From Blakeslea trispora (Eukaryota > Mucoromycota > Mucoromycetes > Mucorales > Choanephoraceae): DNA of 64,000 nucleotides. The notes under the pieces were generated by a model. That model did no database searches, was not told the origin of the DNA, and saw nothing but the letters and a program-made list of their open reading frames with translations. Every line of letters starts with the position of its first letter. Within the stretch, counting starts at the first letter, position 1. Where the stretch lies: NCBI GenBank assembly GCA_025331445.1, contig JAIWNE010000064.1:1-64000 (forward strand). The letters are read 5' to 3'. Made by a program: the position numbers and the translations under genes. This document shows, in pieces, positions 35,473 through 48,008 of this stretch.

Positions 35473-36145
35473 TCAAGATGATTTTTTTTCAATCAATAAG
35501 TTACGCAAGAATTTGATTTCAAGTTCTAATTCCTTTACGCGCGATTCCAAAGACGCTGACTTTTCTGTCATTTCCTTGACTGTTCTTTCCATTGTTTGTT
35601 CTCTTTGCTTCTTTTTGATACGAAATCTTGCACTAGCAGCTGTGTTTCTTTTGCGCTTCTCTTCTTCCGTTGGATCTTTTTTGATTTGAGCTTTTTGCTT
35701 TGGTGATGGAGGAGAAGGTGGTAATGATGGTGATGGTAGGATATATGAAGAATTGAATAAATTAGATGTTAGCAGTAAGGCTCTATTGACTTCTTCTATA
35801 GTCATGTTGGATGAAATTTTGGGTAGCAAAGGCTTATTCTTCTGCCATGAGAGTTGGTTTTGAGGAAGCTCGTAATTAAGGTAATTTGAGAGATGCTCAT
35901 AAGTCACTGAAGGGGTGTTTGTAATTGATTCAGGGCTTGAGCAAGTACTTTTGTCAACTTTGTCGTGTTTAAATTCAGCGTTCGTCTAATGGAACTTGAT
36001 AAGAAAGAAGGCTTATGTTTTTTTTTTGGAAAAAAGAGAGACATACCCATAGCTCTAAACTATCCTCTAATTCTAAAGAATTGGGCAAATTTGATTCTGA
36101 ATCAAATAAAAGTGAATCTAATGTGTTGTAAGGTGTGGATGTCAT
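35473..36145 (-). CDS. bZIP transcription factor
   Basis: Two exons (36145-36047 and 35985-35473) encode 203 residues. The N-terminal two thirds are polar with a Pro/Ser-rich segment (PSPSLPPSPPSP). The C-terminus has a basic region RNTAASARFRIKKKQRE with the N..A..R pattern of Gcn4/Cys3-type factors, followed by a leucine zipper of about four heptads running to the end. In this family the protein dimerises and binds short palindromic promoter sites; several relatives control amino-acid, sulfur or stress genes. The regulon cannot be read here. The start at 36145 is the first ATG of the open frame, and the 61-nt intron closes in frame. Confidence 0.9.
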
Positions 36146-37560
36146 GTCTTTAAGAGATACAGAAAGAGGGGGAAGAAAAGAGGGGCATTTGAAAGTGGGT
36201 CTTTATTTCCCTTTTTGCTTATTAATTCATGCGCTTGAGTAACAAGATCAGTGGCTTATATTGCTTACAAATTTGTCAGAATCGTCACTTATACGTTTTT
36301 TCATGATGCAAGAATGCGTGTGCTGCTTTAACTTAAAATCGGCCAATCAAATGCGTCAAACATGTTGATCGTGCCCGTTTATCGATCGTGACTGAACAAG
36401 CAAAAGACAATAATAGCTGCTGCTCTGCTATAGACTATAAAGCTTCCAAGTTATTTTCCTCAAGAAAATTAGATGTTTGTATGGTTTTCATTGGATGATT
36501 TATTAAGAGTCTTAGCTATCGCTTGGATTGAAAGCAATACACAAATTGAGATTATCCTTTAAATTTTTCCGAAAACAACATTAAATTGAGGTGCAATGTT
36601 TAAAGAGATATAATCAAGTAATCAGCATCTTTTTGCATTGGTTTCTGTAGTAAAAGAAAAATCAAAGGTAGAATGAAGTCCATCTTCAGAAATGCGACTT
36701 TAGTTTTTTTTTTAAAAAAAAAATTAACGCAAGTAGAAAGAAAAACATTATTATAAGCATGAAAGGGTACCTATTCAATTTTGTATTTGCGTCTGTTTGT
36801 GTCTCGAAGCCAGACCATTTCAAAAAAAAAAATTAAAACAAGCAGATGGTGCTTTCCCATCATCATTTTGGTTAAACTTTAAAAAAAAAGGTCGATTCTA
36901 AGAGCAGAGTGCAGTTTGGCATCAACCTATCACAAACTGTTATTGGGTTAGATTCTCAAGCAAAGAAGAGAAGACGTGGTTTATGTCAGTTACAATGGTT
37001 TTCTTCAAGTTGAGCAATAGATTTACAAGCTGTTTGCATGAATAATAGTACTCATTGGATGGCTGTGTTTCAATAACCTACTCCTTTTAAACAGAGTTTA
37101 TGTGAAGTTGATTATTATACACCTTACGCTTAATGCAACTGCTCAATCAATCGTTGACATGTAGTTGATCAATATAGCTTTTATTTCTTGTAGTATTTCT
37201 CCAGTAAAGAAAAAAAAGAAATTGAATGTAAAATGAAGATACTCTTTTTGCAGTATTTCTGACACCAATTGACCTTCATTATGAACAAAGCTACACACCT
37301 CTGGACATCAAACCGCGCAACTCGCTCATTCTCCTCTTATTTTCAAAATTTGTCTTAAAACAAAGGAAGAAAAGAGAAAGAAAGGAAGGAATAAGATAAA
37401 AGGGGGAATGTATCTCATTTTAAACAACATATAAAAATGCACCAATAAAAAGACGAAGTTGAAATTTTCCATGTGCGCATAAACATACGCGGCTTTTTAA
37501 CCATATCTCTCCCGCTCTCTTTTTTCTTCTCTTTTCCTTTTCTTTCTCTTGTCGCACTTT
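36146..37560. other. Intergenic region between divergent bZIP and TCO89-like genes
   Basis: About 1.4 kb that must contain both promoters. It contains several A/T homopolymer runs and a strong CT-rich tract at about 37505-37550 immediately before the downstream start. No coding frame was recognised. Confidence 0.45.
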
Positions 37561-38607
37561 ATGATGTTGAAAGAAAACAAATTCATGGTGGGAGAAGAAG
37601 AGGAAGAAGAAAATTCCAGTAAAAAGAATGCCCGAAGCACGACGCCTACAACGACAAAGCGGCCTGTTCGACACCATGTCAAAAGACGCTCCAGTGGCAA
37701 GATAGTGCATGTAACAAAACTTACTTCTATGGCGAAAGCACATCATCACACAGATTCCGAAGCAGATCAACACGAAGAAACGCATCGCCCGCTCATTAAG
37801 CGCTCTCAATCTCAGCGCTCACTACATCGAATATCTGCGGATAAAAAGTCTTTTGTACCTAAAGAAATCAATAAAAAAGCCGATTTAACCATGTCGTCAT
37901 CTACACCACAACTTCAACAAAAAAAAACTAGTATACCTCCTTTGACATGTAAAGCTATGGCAGATCCTATTCAGCAGCCATTGAATGCGCTAGCGAACAA
38001 TTTAAGTGTGCCCAAATTACATTCTACTCACCTCATGCCTATCATATCTCCTGCTGCTCCTGCTCCTGTTCCTCCTTCTATCTCACAAGAAATCAAACCT
38101 GCATCTCAAAAGCAACTTTTACGTTCTCAATTTATACACGAAGATCCGCTTCGGTCTCAGTCAAACATGTCGAGAACTCAACAGAAGCTGATGCTACAGA
38201 AACAACAATGCTCAGTACAAGATGAGACCAGTCCATTCCATCCACGCAATATACAAAAACTAAACAAAGAATTAGACGCTATCAGTAGACAATATCGATG
38301 CATCAAGCGCTATCAAGATCCATTGCGTGCCAGCATTGCCCGGTGCGTAGAAAAAATAGAGCCGAACAGTGGGATTGAGCATACAAATTCATCCATACCA
38401 CATTTCGAACATAGGCAGATAGCACATCGTCATCATCTATTAAAAGAAGTTGCTCTTTCTCGCCAACAAACACCCCATACTACATATCCCCTTCCACATG
38501 CACCACCAAAAGAATATCCGGCAGAATCGCACCGATTTCCCTGGAGTGCAGCTGCCTTTCTAGATAAATTATTTCATCCAACCTTCATATCATCCTCACC
38601 CACATAG
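37561..38607 (+). CDS. Probable TORC1 subunit TCO89-like, disordered basic protein
   Basis: A single exon of 348 residues from ATG 37561, with a second in-frame ATG directly after. It is almost entirely polar and disordered: an acidic run, then a basic block KRPVRHHVKRRSSGKIVHV, a Ser/Arg patch KRSQSQRSL, Pro-rich stretches, SRTQQKLMLQKQ near residue 207, and a short helical region KLNKELDAISRQYRCIKRY. The RRSSGK..HV and SRTQQK-LQ motifs resemble those of fungal TCO89 proteins, a TORC1 component at the vacuolar membrane. There is no enzymatic domain. The assignment rests on short motifs in low-complexity sequence, so it is tentative. Confidence 0.6.
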   Translation: MMLKENKFMVGEEEEEENSSKKNARSTTPTTTKRPVRHHVKRRSSGKIVHVTKLTSMAKAHHHTDSEADQHEETHRPLIKRSQSQRSLHRISADKKSFVPKEINKKADLTMSSSTPQLQQKKTSIPPLTCKAMADPIQQPLNALANNLSVPKLHSTHLMPIISPAAPAPVPPSISQEIKPASQKQLLRSQFIHEDPLRSQSNMSRTQQKLMLQKQQCSVQDETSPFHPRNIQKLNKELDAISRQYRCIKRYQDPLRASIARCVEKIEPNSGIEHTNSSIPHFEHRQIAHRHHLLKEVALSRQQTPHTTYPLPHAPPKEYPAESHRFPWSAAAFLDKLFHPTFISSSPT

Positions 38608-38802
38608 CTTCTTTCTCTCTCTCTTTCTTTTCTCTTTAAGAAAGAAGCAATCATTGTTTATTTCTATAGAAGAGCACAAATAAAGACTGATTATAAAAAG
38701 CCTGATTCTTGCAATAGTCGAGTGATTTTTTCATCATCTCTTTCCCTGTTACAACGAAATTAGTGATCAGTATAGCTACACAAAGCTGAAAATAACAATA
38801 GC

Positions 38803-41800
38803 TTACTTGGGCTCCAGTCGAAGACTTTCTTTATAAAGCTGATCTTCGTCTCTTGCACTATGCAAGTTTTCTGTAATAAACGTCTGAATTTCTTCTATCG
38901 GCCTAAAATGATAGGTCGTTGTTTGATACTGTTGAATTTCTCTTATCACCTCTGCTGTCTTGTATCGTTTTGCAAAATTGATCAAGTGCTTTGATGTCTT
39001 GAGGTAGTTTGGGTTACCATCCTCGATAAATGTCAAATCTTGTAGATAGATACCTAGAAAAGGAATACAGGGAGGATTGATGGAATGAATCAATGCTCGG
39101 TACTGAGTGAAATTACGATTGGCACCCATCAATTTACGGATCTGAGAAACTGTTTGGTTTGTGCGTGCACCCACTAGCTCCCATGTACGCTTCAATCTGC
39201 CTACAGCACTATTATCAAATGCAGATAGGATAGCCATACATGTGTTAAAACTGTTGAGCTGCCTACATCGTTCTGCCACATTGACCCAGTACTTGATAAG
39301 GGCACTGCGTTTCTTGACTTCTGGCTGACTCAAAATTTCATCAGATACCCATGTTGTTACCATGTTGCAATAATTGATTGAGGCTTGAATGTTTGCTGCT
39401 ACAGGTGTTCCACCTTCTTCCAATTTATTATCACGAGACCATGCCTTATCAAGGCACTCTACAGGCTTAATTGAACTATAGAGCTTAAAGTCCATCAATG
39501 TCAGCTGTCGAGAGAGCTCAATTGGATCCAAGTCCAATAGACGAAAGCGCTTTAAGTTGCGCGGTAATATAGGCTCTGGTGCATCAGGTTGATGTGTCAT
39601 CACAAGTTTCTTGAGATCCTTGCAGGCTTCTTTTCGTTTATAGATCAGCCGTTCGAGTTGTAAGGCGGAAAAACTGAGTGTTTCCTTTAAGGTAGTATTG
39701 GTAAACAATAGCAGTCGATCGAGAACCACTGAGTCTTCCTCATAGTAGTATTGCTCAAGCCAGATCTTAAATAGGTTGAATACACGTAGACGGATCAATT
39801 TTTGTTTTTTGGTAGTCCACAGCTCAAGCTCTTCAGGGCTCAGATTAGGCGGGGGTTCAATATTATATCGCCTTTCCAACAATTCGATCACTTGCAGCGA
39901 TGTGCAGAATGAACGATAAGTCAACAAAAATGTACTGTTGAAATTCATGTCTAGATAATCATGCAGTGTCATGCGTTCTACTAAAGCTTTTAGAGTACCA
40001 CCCTTTACACTACCATCTACGCTGAAGACAATCTCATTTGGATTATAATCATAGGCAAGAATTTGCTGTTCTCTCTCTTGAGGGTCTGTGATAGATATGT
40101 TTGAAGACATTGGCACATTGGGTTGTGCTCCAGTGACGTAGCCAAGTTCTGTATGGGCAGAAGTAGGTGTGCCAGGTTGAGTCGACGATTCTGGTGCATC
40201 ATCGCCAAAGAATTGCTTCAGCTTGGCATTAGAGTGTTTTGAATCAATGGTATGGGATCGCTTTAAGTCAATCTCTTGGAATAAGCTGAGGTCCGATACA
40301 GGCGCTGAAGCACGATATATTGTTTTCAGTTGTTCTTTTCGAGGCGTGTCCATAGTCAATGACCTCGATCTCTTACTGTGAGTACTAGATTGGTCACTTG
40401 AAATACTAACGCGTGGCTGATTTAGGCCATGGACTGATGCAAGATCGAGAGAACCCACTGAGCTTTTAGAAGCCCGCCTTGTAGAGTTTGCCTGTATTGC
40501 GTCTAGTTGATTGCATTCGGTGACTAACTGATTGATATGGCTGCATATAGTTTTGACAGAAGAGATAATGGTATATGAAGTATCTTTGATTCCTTTGGCT
40601 GTTTCTTCCATGGGTATATTTTCATCTGTCATGGCCTGCAGTTTAAAAAACAATTGTCCAAGGTTGTCGTAGAGTGTTTGCTTTTCGGTCTGGATGTGTT
40701 TGATCAATACAGACGACTTTACAGAACGAAAGTCAATGTCCTCAACAATGGATAAAAACTGACCATTTTGGCTACTGAAGTTTCTGTACTGTGTAAATAG
40801 CAAGACAGCTAAGGATGCACGCGAGTCATCGGATTGGTGCTGTTGTAATCCATTCACCAACGACTCTATTGACTCACTCATACTAACACTATAGACATGG
40901 AGATTTTCAGCCAATTCTGATCGAAGATCGTATTGAGCGCGTACACCTTGATCGATAGTAGAACCAGACACAGAATTGATAGACTGTTGTTTCTGAAGTA
41001 TTTTCTTCCAAGTATCACTCTTTTCGTCTCTGGATGAAAGTAAGAAGGGCTGCATATTCTTTATTTCTAAAGGAGTATTTTGACATGTCTTGACAAAGTG
41101 GCGCATAGCTGTTGAGAGTTCATGACAGTCTAGAAGCAGCTTTTTGATATCTGAAGCAAGTGATGTTTCCGAGCAAAGCTGAGCTGATAAAACAAGCTTT
41201 GACATGGTAGCCATCATAGCACGATGATGGGATCGTAATGTGTGATCGCTTTTTAGGAAAACACTTTCTCGGCTGATGGTGCCTGAAGAAACAAGCATTT
41301 GTCGTACAGCGTTTACAATGATGGAAGCCAGTCTATTATAAGATGTTCGTTGCCCATTTTCGGCTGCCACAGTCAATTGGTCAATGCAAAACGCAATATG
41401 CGTTGCCATTTGATTCCAATCCAGTATGTCTTGATGCATATGAGTAGAATGATGATTTGGCTCATTTGGTTGCTATAGAAAATAAATAAATACATGACTT
41501 AGCTAGATATATATCAGATTACTTACTTGTTCAGTTGATGAGGAAAAATAAGTTGTTCCTATAGACTTATATAGGGAGGAAAGTGTGTTATTATAGGAGC
41601 TCTATCTTTTCGATTCCATACAATCGAGATCTCCTTACATCTTTATTTTGTTGTCTTTCACCAGGTGTAAAGACAGGTTCAGGCTTAAGGTAACTTTCAA
41701 CTGTAGAATTTGCCGAGTTATCGTCTTCAGAAACGTCGCAACCATAGTTGGGTGATTCATCAGAACGCCAAACAGTTCGTATTTCGCCAGTCGCTGTATT

Positions 41801-42264
41801 GAAATAACGGTGTGTACCATCCGAAGCTGGTCGAATAATCCAATTAGGTGGTAGCTTGTTATTAAGAGAAGAGCTGCTTTCACCCACGTTGTCATCAAAC
41901 AGGCTATGTTGATTTCTCTATTTATAAGCATAAGTACTTTTTAGAAACAATAAAAATTTAAGATTAATTATGCGTACCATAGAGCCTGTATTACCATCAT
42001 ATTCTTTAATTATTTTAACATAGTTACTAGGAAACCAGCCACGCTGTCCATTGCACCTAATGCGTTTTTTAAGAAAACATCAGAAAAAAAGAAAGAAAGA
42101 GAGAAAAGAAGAGAATAGTCAACTCACCATCCATCCCACCAACCAGAAGAAAGTTTTGACAAAACATCAATAAAGTCACCTTCTTCAAATCTAAGTGAGG
42201 AAGGATCGCTTGACTCAAAAGTATACAGTGCCTGTACTGTGCATAACAATGATGGTGAACTCAT
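38803..42264 (-). CDS. Ras guanine-nucleotide exchange factor, CDC25-type, with SH3 domain
   Basis: Five exons (42264-42128, 42056-41978, 41917-41639, 41565-41527, 41472-38803) encode 1067 residues. An SH3 domain opens the protein (ALYTF, SGWWDGWCNGQRGWFPSNYV), completed across the first intron. A WW-like segment follows (LPPNWIIRPASDGTHRYFN). A long helical central region and a Ser-rich linker lead to the RasGEF N-motif (GSVKGGTLKALVERMTLHDY) and the catalytic domain (ELSRQLTLMDFKLYSSIKP, then GRLKRTWELV and PPCIPFLGIYLQDLTF). In this family the protein loads GTP on Ras and so drives cAMP or MAPK signalling, at the plasma membrane. Exon 4 is only 39 nt, and both neighbouring introns are needed to avoid stops. 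Confidence 0.93.
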
Positions 42265-43107
42265 CCTAATTTTTGCACATATAACACACACGCCTTTCCT
42301 CCTTTTTTTTTTTGCCTTTATATGTACAAAGAAAAACAAAGAAAGAAAGAAAATAACAAAAAGAAAAAAAGAAAACTGTACGCTTCCAAATCGGCCACTT
42401 GTTTGAGAATAGTGCTGGGTCTGAAATGCCAATTGTACTCATAGTGTAACCTTATTTATTCGAATCTGATTGGATGATTGCTTAAATCGACAATGGACGA
42501 TTGTTCCATTTTATTTTTTAAGGAAAATGCAGCAAAAAAAAAAGTTGTGACCTACTTCCCCCCTTTTTTCTCTCTTACTCACTCATTTTTTGAGTCTTGT
42601 GAATACACAATGAAAACAACGAAAGACTAAAGATCATCTCAACCGGGTATATCAGATTTGCCGAAAAGAACACCGAATTGTCTAATTTATCAATAGACCA
42701 TCCGAACCTTTCTTTAAGTTGCATATCTTGGTTATTGTCTGACTAACAATATTAGATCGAAAAGCAATAAAAACAGCGCTACCTGCAATGTTTGACAAGA
42801 ATTTCTCAAAGGTCTTGCTATGAAGAGCATCTAAGCACTTTGAAGTTATTACCTGTACTCGAAGGAAGCACAAAACAGGCAGAGCTTTTTGCTTAGATAT
42901 AGACTTATAGCCTGAATCTGCTAAATTCGAATTTATTATAATCATCGATGGAATAGCAAAGGATATAAGAAAGCTGTAAAGAAATATACAATCAAATTCT
43001 ATATTCAACTACAAACAATGAATATAGATCGAATCGTCTAACCAAAAAAGGAAGGATTTTTTTTTGTACAGCAAAAAAAAAAGAGTTTTGTGTGCTTAAT
43101 AAATATT
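42265..43107. other. Intergenic interval upstream of the RasGEF
   Basis: About 0.84 kb with A- and T-rich tracts. It carries the RasGEF promoter and the 3' end of the decarboxylase gene. A short open frame (42682-43008, minus) shows no recognisable domain. Confidence 0.4.
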
Positions 43108-44923
43108 TTACCATTGAATAAGCGCACTTGCTTCTTCAATAGCATCCAAAAGTCTTTCCAAGTCACGATAAAGGTGAACTGTAGGTGCATTGACGACTAC
43201 ACGGAAAAAGTCTGGTTGACCAGCCAAAGGCGCATGGTCTACTAAAAATTCTCCCGACTGATTGATACGACGATGTAACTCGCGGGTAACATTGGACAAA
43301 TCCAAATCGTCGCTACCACGCAACTGAGGGGGTACAAACCAAAAGCAGATCTGCAAAAATGGAATAGGATCTTTCACTAGTACAAAGCCTTCACGTCTCT
43401 TGACCATTTCTGTAAAATCAGATGCACAGGCAAGTGCACGGTCCACACGCTCACCTAGTCCTTGCTGACCGTAAAACTTCCATGCCAGAAACACTTTCAC
43501 AGCATCAGCACGACGACCACATCCAATCGTGCCAGCACCTAAATCATAAGGGTTTCCATGAAACAGATAGTCTGCTTTTAGCGAATTAGCTTGTGCAAAT
43601 AGTAGGTGACCTTTATGAGGTGTAACCAACATGGAACATTGAAGTGGTACGCCTAGCAGTTTATGAGGATTCAATGTGAATGAATCTACTTGCTCAGATC
43701 CTTGAAACCAATCGTTTTCAGACCTCACTTTGTCTGAGAATATAGCTGAACCACCCCAGGAGCCATCCACATGCAACCAACAGTTGTACTTTTTGGCAAT
43801 GACTGCAATTTCTTTGATTGAGTCAAATGCGCCCTTGTATTGCTGTTAGTTTTAAGAGTTACTTATACACACAGATAACTTACCAAAACAGTTGTACCAG
43901 CAGTTGCATTGATGAAAAAAGGCGTTTCATCTTTATCCATGCTTTGTAAAATCAATCTCTCTATTTTGCTCGATAAGTTATCATTGAATAGACCAAAAGA
44001 GATTAGAGGTTACTTGCCCAATTGATCTGGCTGCATTCTACCAATATCATCCACAGGTACCTTCACAATGTTGTCAGTACCTAATCCCATGACTTGAGCA
44101 GCTTTATCGATGCTGTAATGGCTATGCAGAGAAGTGAATATCTTGAGCTTGCCATACTTTGCCAAAGGATTCATTGGCCGAGGGAAATAACCTTCTGTTT
44201 TAATGGATGGGAAAAGCTTATTTCTAGCTGTCACAAGGGCCAATAGATTTGAAGCAGAACCACCTGGGCATAATAAGCCGCCAGCCTCCTAAATTTTATA
44301 GTTGGATCTCTTTTCTTATTTTTTTTTCTTCTCTTATACTCTTTGTTTAGCCTCAGTTTACCTCACCCATATTGAGCAGTTTGCCCACAGCTTTTGTCAC
44401 TTCAATCTCCATTAATGTCAATACAGGAGACACATGATAAACGTGCACGTTGCTGTTCAAGACAGCCAGTAAAAGCTCTGATATTACACCTATAGGATTT
44501 GTACCGGCATATAGCTTGTCCATGAATCTCGGGTTCCAAGCGTTAACGCTGTAGTCGAGTGTTTTTTGTATCAGTTCAAAGGTGCCTAAATAAGACAATA
44601 GCACCAGTGAGTGATCAGTTCTTGTCAGTAAGGAAGGTCATCGCACGCCTCCTTGGCCAAAAAGAAAAAAAAAAACTCACCTTCTATGCCGGCACCTTGA
44701 GCAGGCAAGGATAAATCAATTGCCTTATATAATGACTCGGGACTATGATATTCAACCACATTTTTTGTTTCATTTTCACCCTGTTGAACAACTGTCATTT
44801 GAATGAGTTTATTGTATTTTATATACAGAAAAAGCCCTGCTTACAATCAAACACCATCTTCTGCATACGCTGAAGCATAGCGTCTAATTCGGTTGCATTA
44901 TCAATATCTTTTGTAGTAACCAT
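43108..44923 (-). CDS. Group II PLP-dependent amino-acid decarboxylase (glutamate/cysteine-sulfinate decarboxylase-like)
   Basis: Six exons (44923-44845, 44791-44681, 44585-44362, 44288-44014, 43956-43884, 43842-43108) encode 498 residues. Visible motifs are HVYHVSPVLTLME, LCPGGSASNLLAL, FFINATAGTTVL, HVDGSWGGS and the PLP-lysine segment NPHKLLGVPLQCS. The last is closest to GAD/cysteine-sulfinate decarboxylases rather than to DOPA or tyrosine decarboxylases. The GCGRRADAVKVFLAWK block and C-terminal FFRVVVNAP complete the fold. The enzyme should be cytosolic and remove the alpha-carboxyl of an acidic amino acid, but the substrate is inferred only from motif similarity. The exon 5 acceptor is the third AG in ATAGAGAG, the only one keeping frame. 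The start lies 187 bp from the neighbouring gene's stop. Confidence 0.9.
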
Positions 44924-45110
44924 TGAATAAATGACAAGGAGAAGGGAAAGGAAAAAAATTAATAATGATAAAAAAAGTTTATATAATAATTTTTTTAAGG
45001 GATTTGCGGCCCAATTACGATAATAATAAAAACCATTGACAATTGAACTGTGTAGCACATATTCACAACAGTAGTACCCCCGCTTTGCTTGGAAAAGGTT
45101 TAGCTTGATT

Positions 45111-46425
45111 TTATTCTTGACATGCAGTTGACTTTTGATAGTCTGTTTCAATAGCATATTGAACAATGTTTTGATCTAATTGATACCAATAAGGAATCTT
45201 CTGTATGTTCTTCAAGTCAATATCTATCACAGTAATACGATAGTTAAACAACTGATGGCCCACTTTTATCCATTTCTGCTTTTTATCAGTAAATGGGCCA
45301 ACACTGATCATTAAGGAGCAGTCCTTTAAAGTCATTGAGAGAACATATTCATGTATTTTCTGAATCTCTTTACTTTCTTCCGAGCAAGGCGGTTGATTCA
45401 AGAATCTCTCTACCACGTGTTTCCATAGGTGTATGTCATTTGAACTACAGGGACGATACTTTTCAAACAAAGGCCAGACGCCTTCTACATCAAGTGAATC
45501 TAGCTGCAATTGCAACTGCTTTAGGTGAGACAAGATAGGATCCTGTGAAAAGATGGCAGTCAACAAAGACGGCAACCTGACATCTTTCAGACAAAGATCA
45601 GGTGTGAGAGGAACAAGTTTGCCTTCAATCGTCGCCTTCAGTGTCTTTTCAATAGGCGTTTCAAACAAAATCTTGAGCGCCCTTCCGATACGGATGGGAT
45701 CATCTGAATAGAGATCAAGTGGACAATAACCATATGTCATTTGCTGTCTTAGGTGACTATGCATACAATACCGACAATAAGCTTGTTTTTTTGGATGACC
45801 GAATTTAGGCTTGAATCCCCATTTGGGCTATTTGAGTTGTGTCAATGATAGCGGTATATATGTAAGCAGCGGTCTTGTTCTACCTTCAGTTCAAAAACGA
45901 GGGTGGATGAAGTAGACATCATTAGATCATCCATCAATAGGGAAAAAGATGTATTGAGCGCAATTTGCTTCTCGAGTCTTTTGGTAGGACGATAAGGCTC
46001 AATGCGGCTTGTTATTTGTTCTAGAAATATTCGACCTGTCTTTACAGGTACCTTAAAGGAAGATATCAGTAGTGCAAACGAAAAACGTAAACAAGGAGAC
46101 TTACTACTGTAGCTACATAGTCGCTTCCAAGCAGAGGCTGCATCACAGTCTCAATAAACTGTTGTTGGAAAACGATCGCAAGCTCATCAGGTCCTTTGGC
46201 TTCGGCGTCTTTATTTTTGTAAACTCTCAGCACTTTTCCTTGCTTTCAAAAATTAGACTTTGATCCTAAAGCAGTTCGGAATAGAGGTAATAGAAAAAGA
46301 AGAAAGAGAAAAGAAATGCTTACAAGGAACGGATCATTTCCATGATACCGAAGAACTAGGTTTTGATTTCCTTCACCTACGTAATGCCAACAACTAGCAC
46401 TCGTTTCAATCGACATCATTTTCAT
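45111..46425 (-). CDS. IPK1: Inositol-pentakisphosphate 2-kinase
   Basis: Four exons (46425-46324, 46242-46105, 46051-45884, 45827-45111) encode 374 residues. The enzyme phosphorylates InsP5 to InsP6 (phytate), which supports mRNA export. Sequence support: WHYVGEGNQNLVLRY and GKVLRVYK form the nucleotide-binding N-lobe; FELKPKWGFKP, then CRYCMHSHLRQ and YGYCPLDLYS are the family-specific E.KPK / C..CMH / YCPLDL blocks; and MTLKDCSLMIS with VIDIDLKNIQKIPYW gives the C-lobe DLD-like motif. Length matches fungal and animal enzymes. All introns close in phase 0. The start at 46425 gives MKMMS; a second ATG lies two codons in. It lies in tandem upstream of the decarboxylase. Confidence 0.93.
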
Positions 46426-48008
46426 AAATACAAAACCATAACTTGTCCAAGACAAAATTTATCTATTAATTGTGCATTTTTTTGCGGTGTGACTGGACCC
46501 TCAAAAAAGGGCGCGCCATGTTTGTTTGTTTATTTTCTCTGTTATTCTTTTTTCTTTTCTTCTTGAGGAGAGAAAGAAGTAAGGGAAGGTGGACAGACAG
46601 CAATGTGGCAGGAGTCATTCTTTTAGTAGTTACTCTTGCGGTATGGCAATCAAGACATATCGAGCGCATAATTTTTTGCTTTGGCAGTTCACTCTTGGCT
46701 TCGCTTAAGCCGGAACTGCCTCCTATTTTGAAAAAAAAAAAAAAGAAAATGAAAAGATTGCAGTTTTTGTCTTGTGTTGGAAGAGCTGTATTGCTCAAGC
46801 TTTGATTTATGTGCAGGACTTGTTTAGTCAAGTACTGAAAGAGTGGGAGGCATATTGTAGTGATAAGAGTACACTTTATTCGGAAATTATTTTTGCAACA
46901 GAAAGATTTGATTGGCTAATTTAGGAATATAGGTTATCTATAATTTTCTGGTTGACTACATCCTGTACCTTGGGAGTGATCGCTGACAGTCTTGTCCAGC
47001 ATTGCCTTCAGCATAACGGAGGCCTGGAACATCTCTCTCTCTCTCTCTTACTACACTGCTTGTTTTGCTGTCGATTGTCAGAGCAAATTCTCTCTCTAAC
47101 AGTACATTGAGTGTTATTCTTGAGATACAAAAGGTCAGGCGTGTTTCTGCTCAATTGCTAAGAAAGCCTATACATTCCTCTCTATTTTGTCTTGTCACAA
47201 CGATGCATTGCTCAGAGTAAGTATCAAGCCTTTGTCTTTTGGTTACTTTAGCATGTAAACAATAACCATTGGACTACATTAAGCGTGAGAAGATTGATTG
47301 AGCCTATTTAGCCCATAGTTAATGCAGTTCATGCTATGACAGACCTAAACAAAAGTGATCTATCGCAAACTTTCTGAAACTGTCACTTGTCCCAATAATA
47401 CAATAGGGCCCCTAAAGTCATAAGTGTGTATAAATCTTTCTCTACCCTCTTTCTTTTATTGCTCTTATTCAGAACACACAATAATTACTTGAAAATATAC
47501 AAGCCATGGGAACAACTCAATGTCTCTCTGTCAATATAATACAGTTAGAATCAAGCTTTGTTCCTGTTGCTTTCTTTTCAGCGCATAAAGAAAAAATCTA
47601 CATGCATAACATATCTAGAATTTAAAAAGTTAAAACTGTCTAAATTTCATCTGTTTGTTGTTTATCAGAATGCAAACCCAGTAAACATCTCACTCTCTTC
47701 AATTAGGATACCATTGTATAGCTCCAGCTATTATAGGAGGGCTCAACAAACATATTTCTTATCTAAGCTCTTACATCCCGACGCTATTATAAGGCAATGT
47801 TAAACATACAACCTTAATATAATAAATTAAAAGAAGCTAATCTAGTTAAATGATGGCCCTCTGTAAACGAATCCCTCCTCTCTCTAATGCTTCAGTATTA
47901 AGAAAAAAATCACCCCTAGGTATAAATACTAAGCTCCATACCTTTCTCCTCTTTCTCTTTTTTTCTCTCTCTCTCTTTTTCTCTTCTCTTTAGCACTATA
48001 AAAATCCA
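46426..48008. other. Gene-free interval between IPK1-like and SulP genes
   Basis: About 1.6 kb containing the divergent promoters. It carries a CT dinucleotide repeat near 47035-47050 and a CT-rich tract at 47940-47995 directly before the permease start. No coding frame was recognised. Confidence 0.45.
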
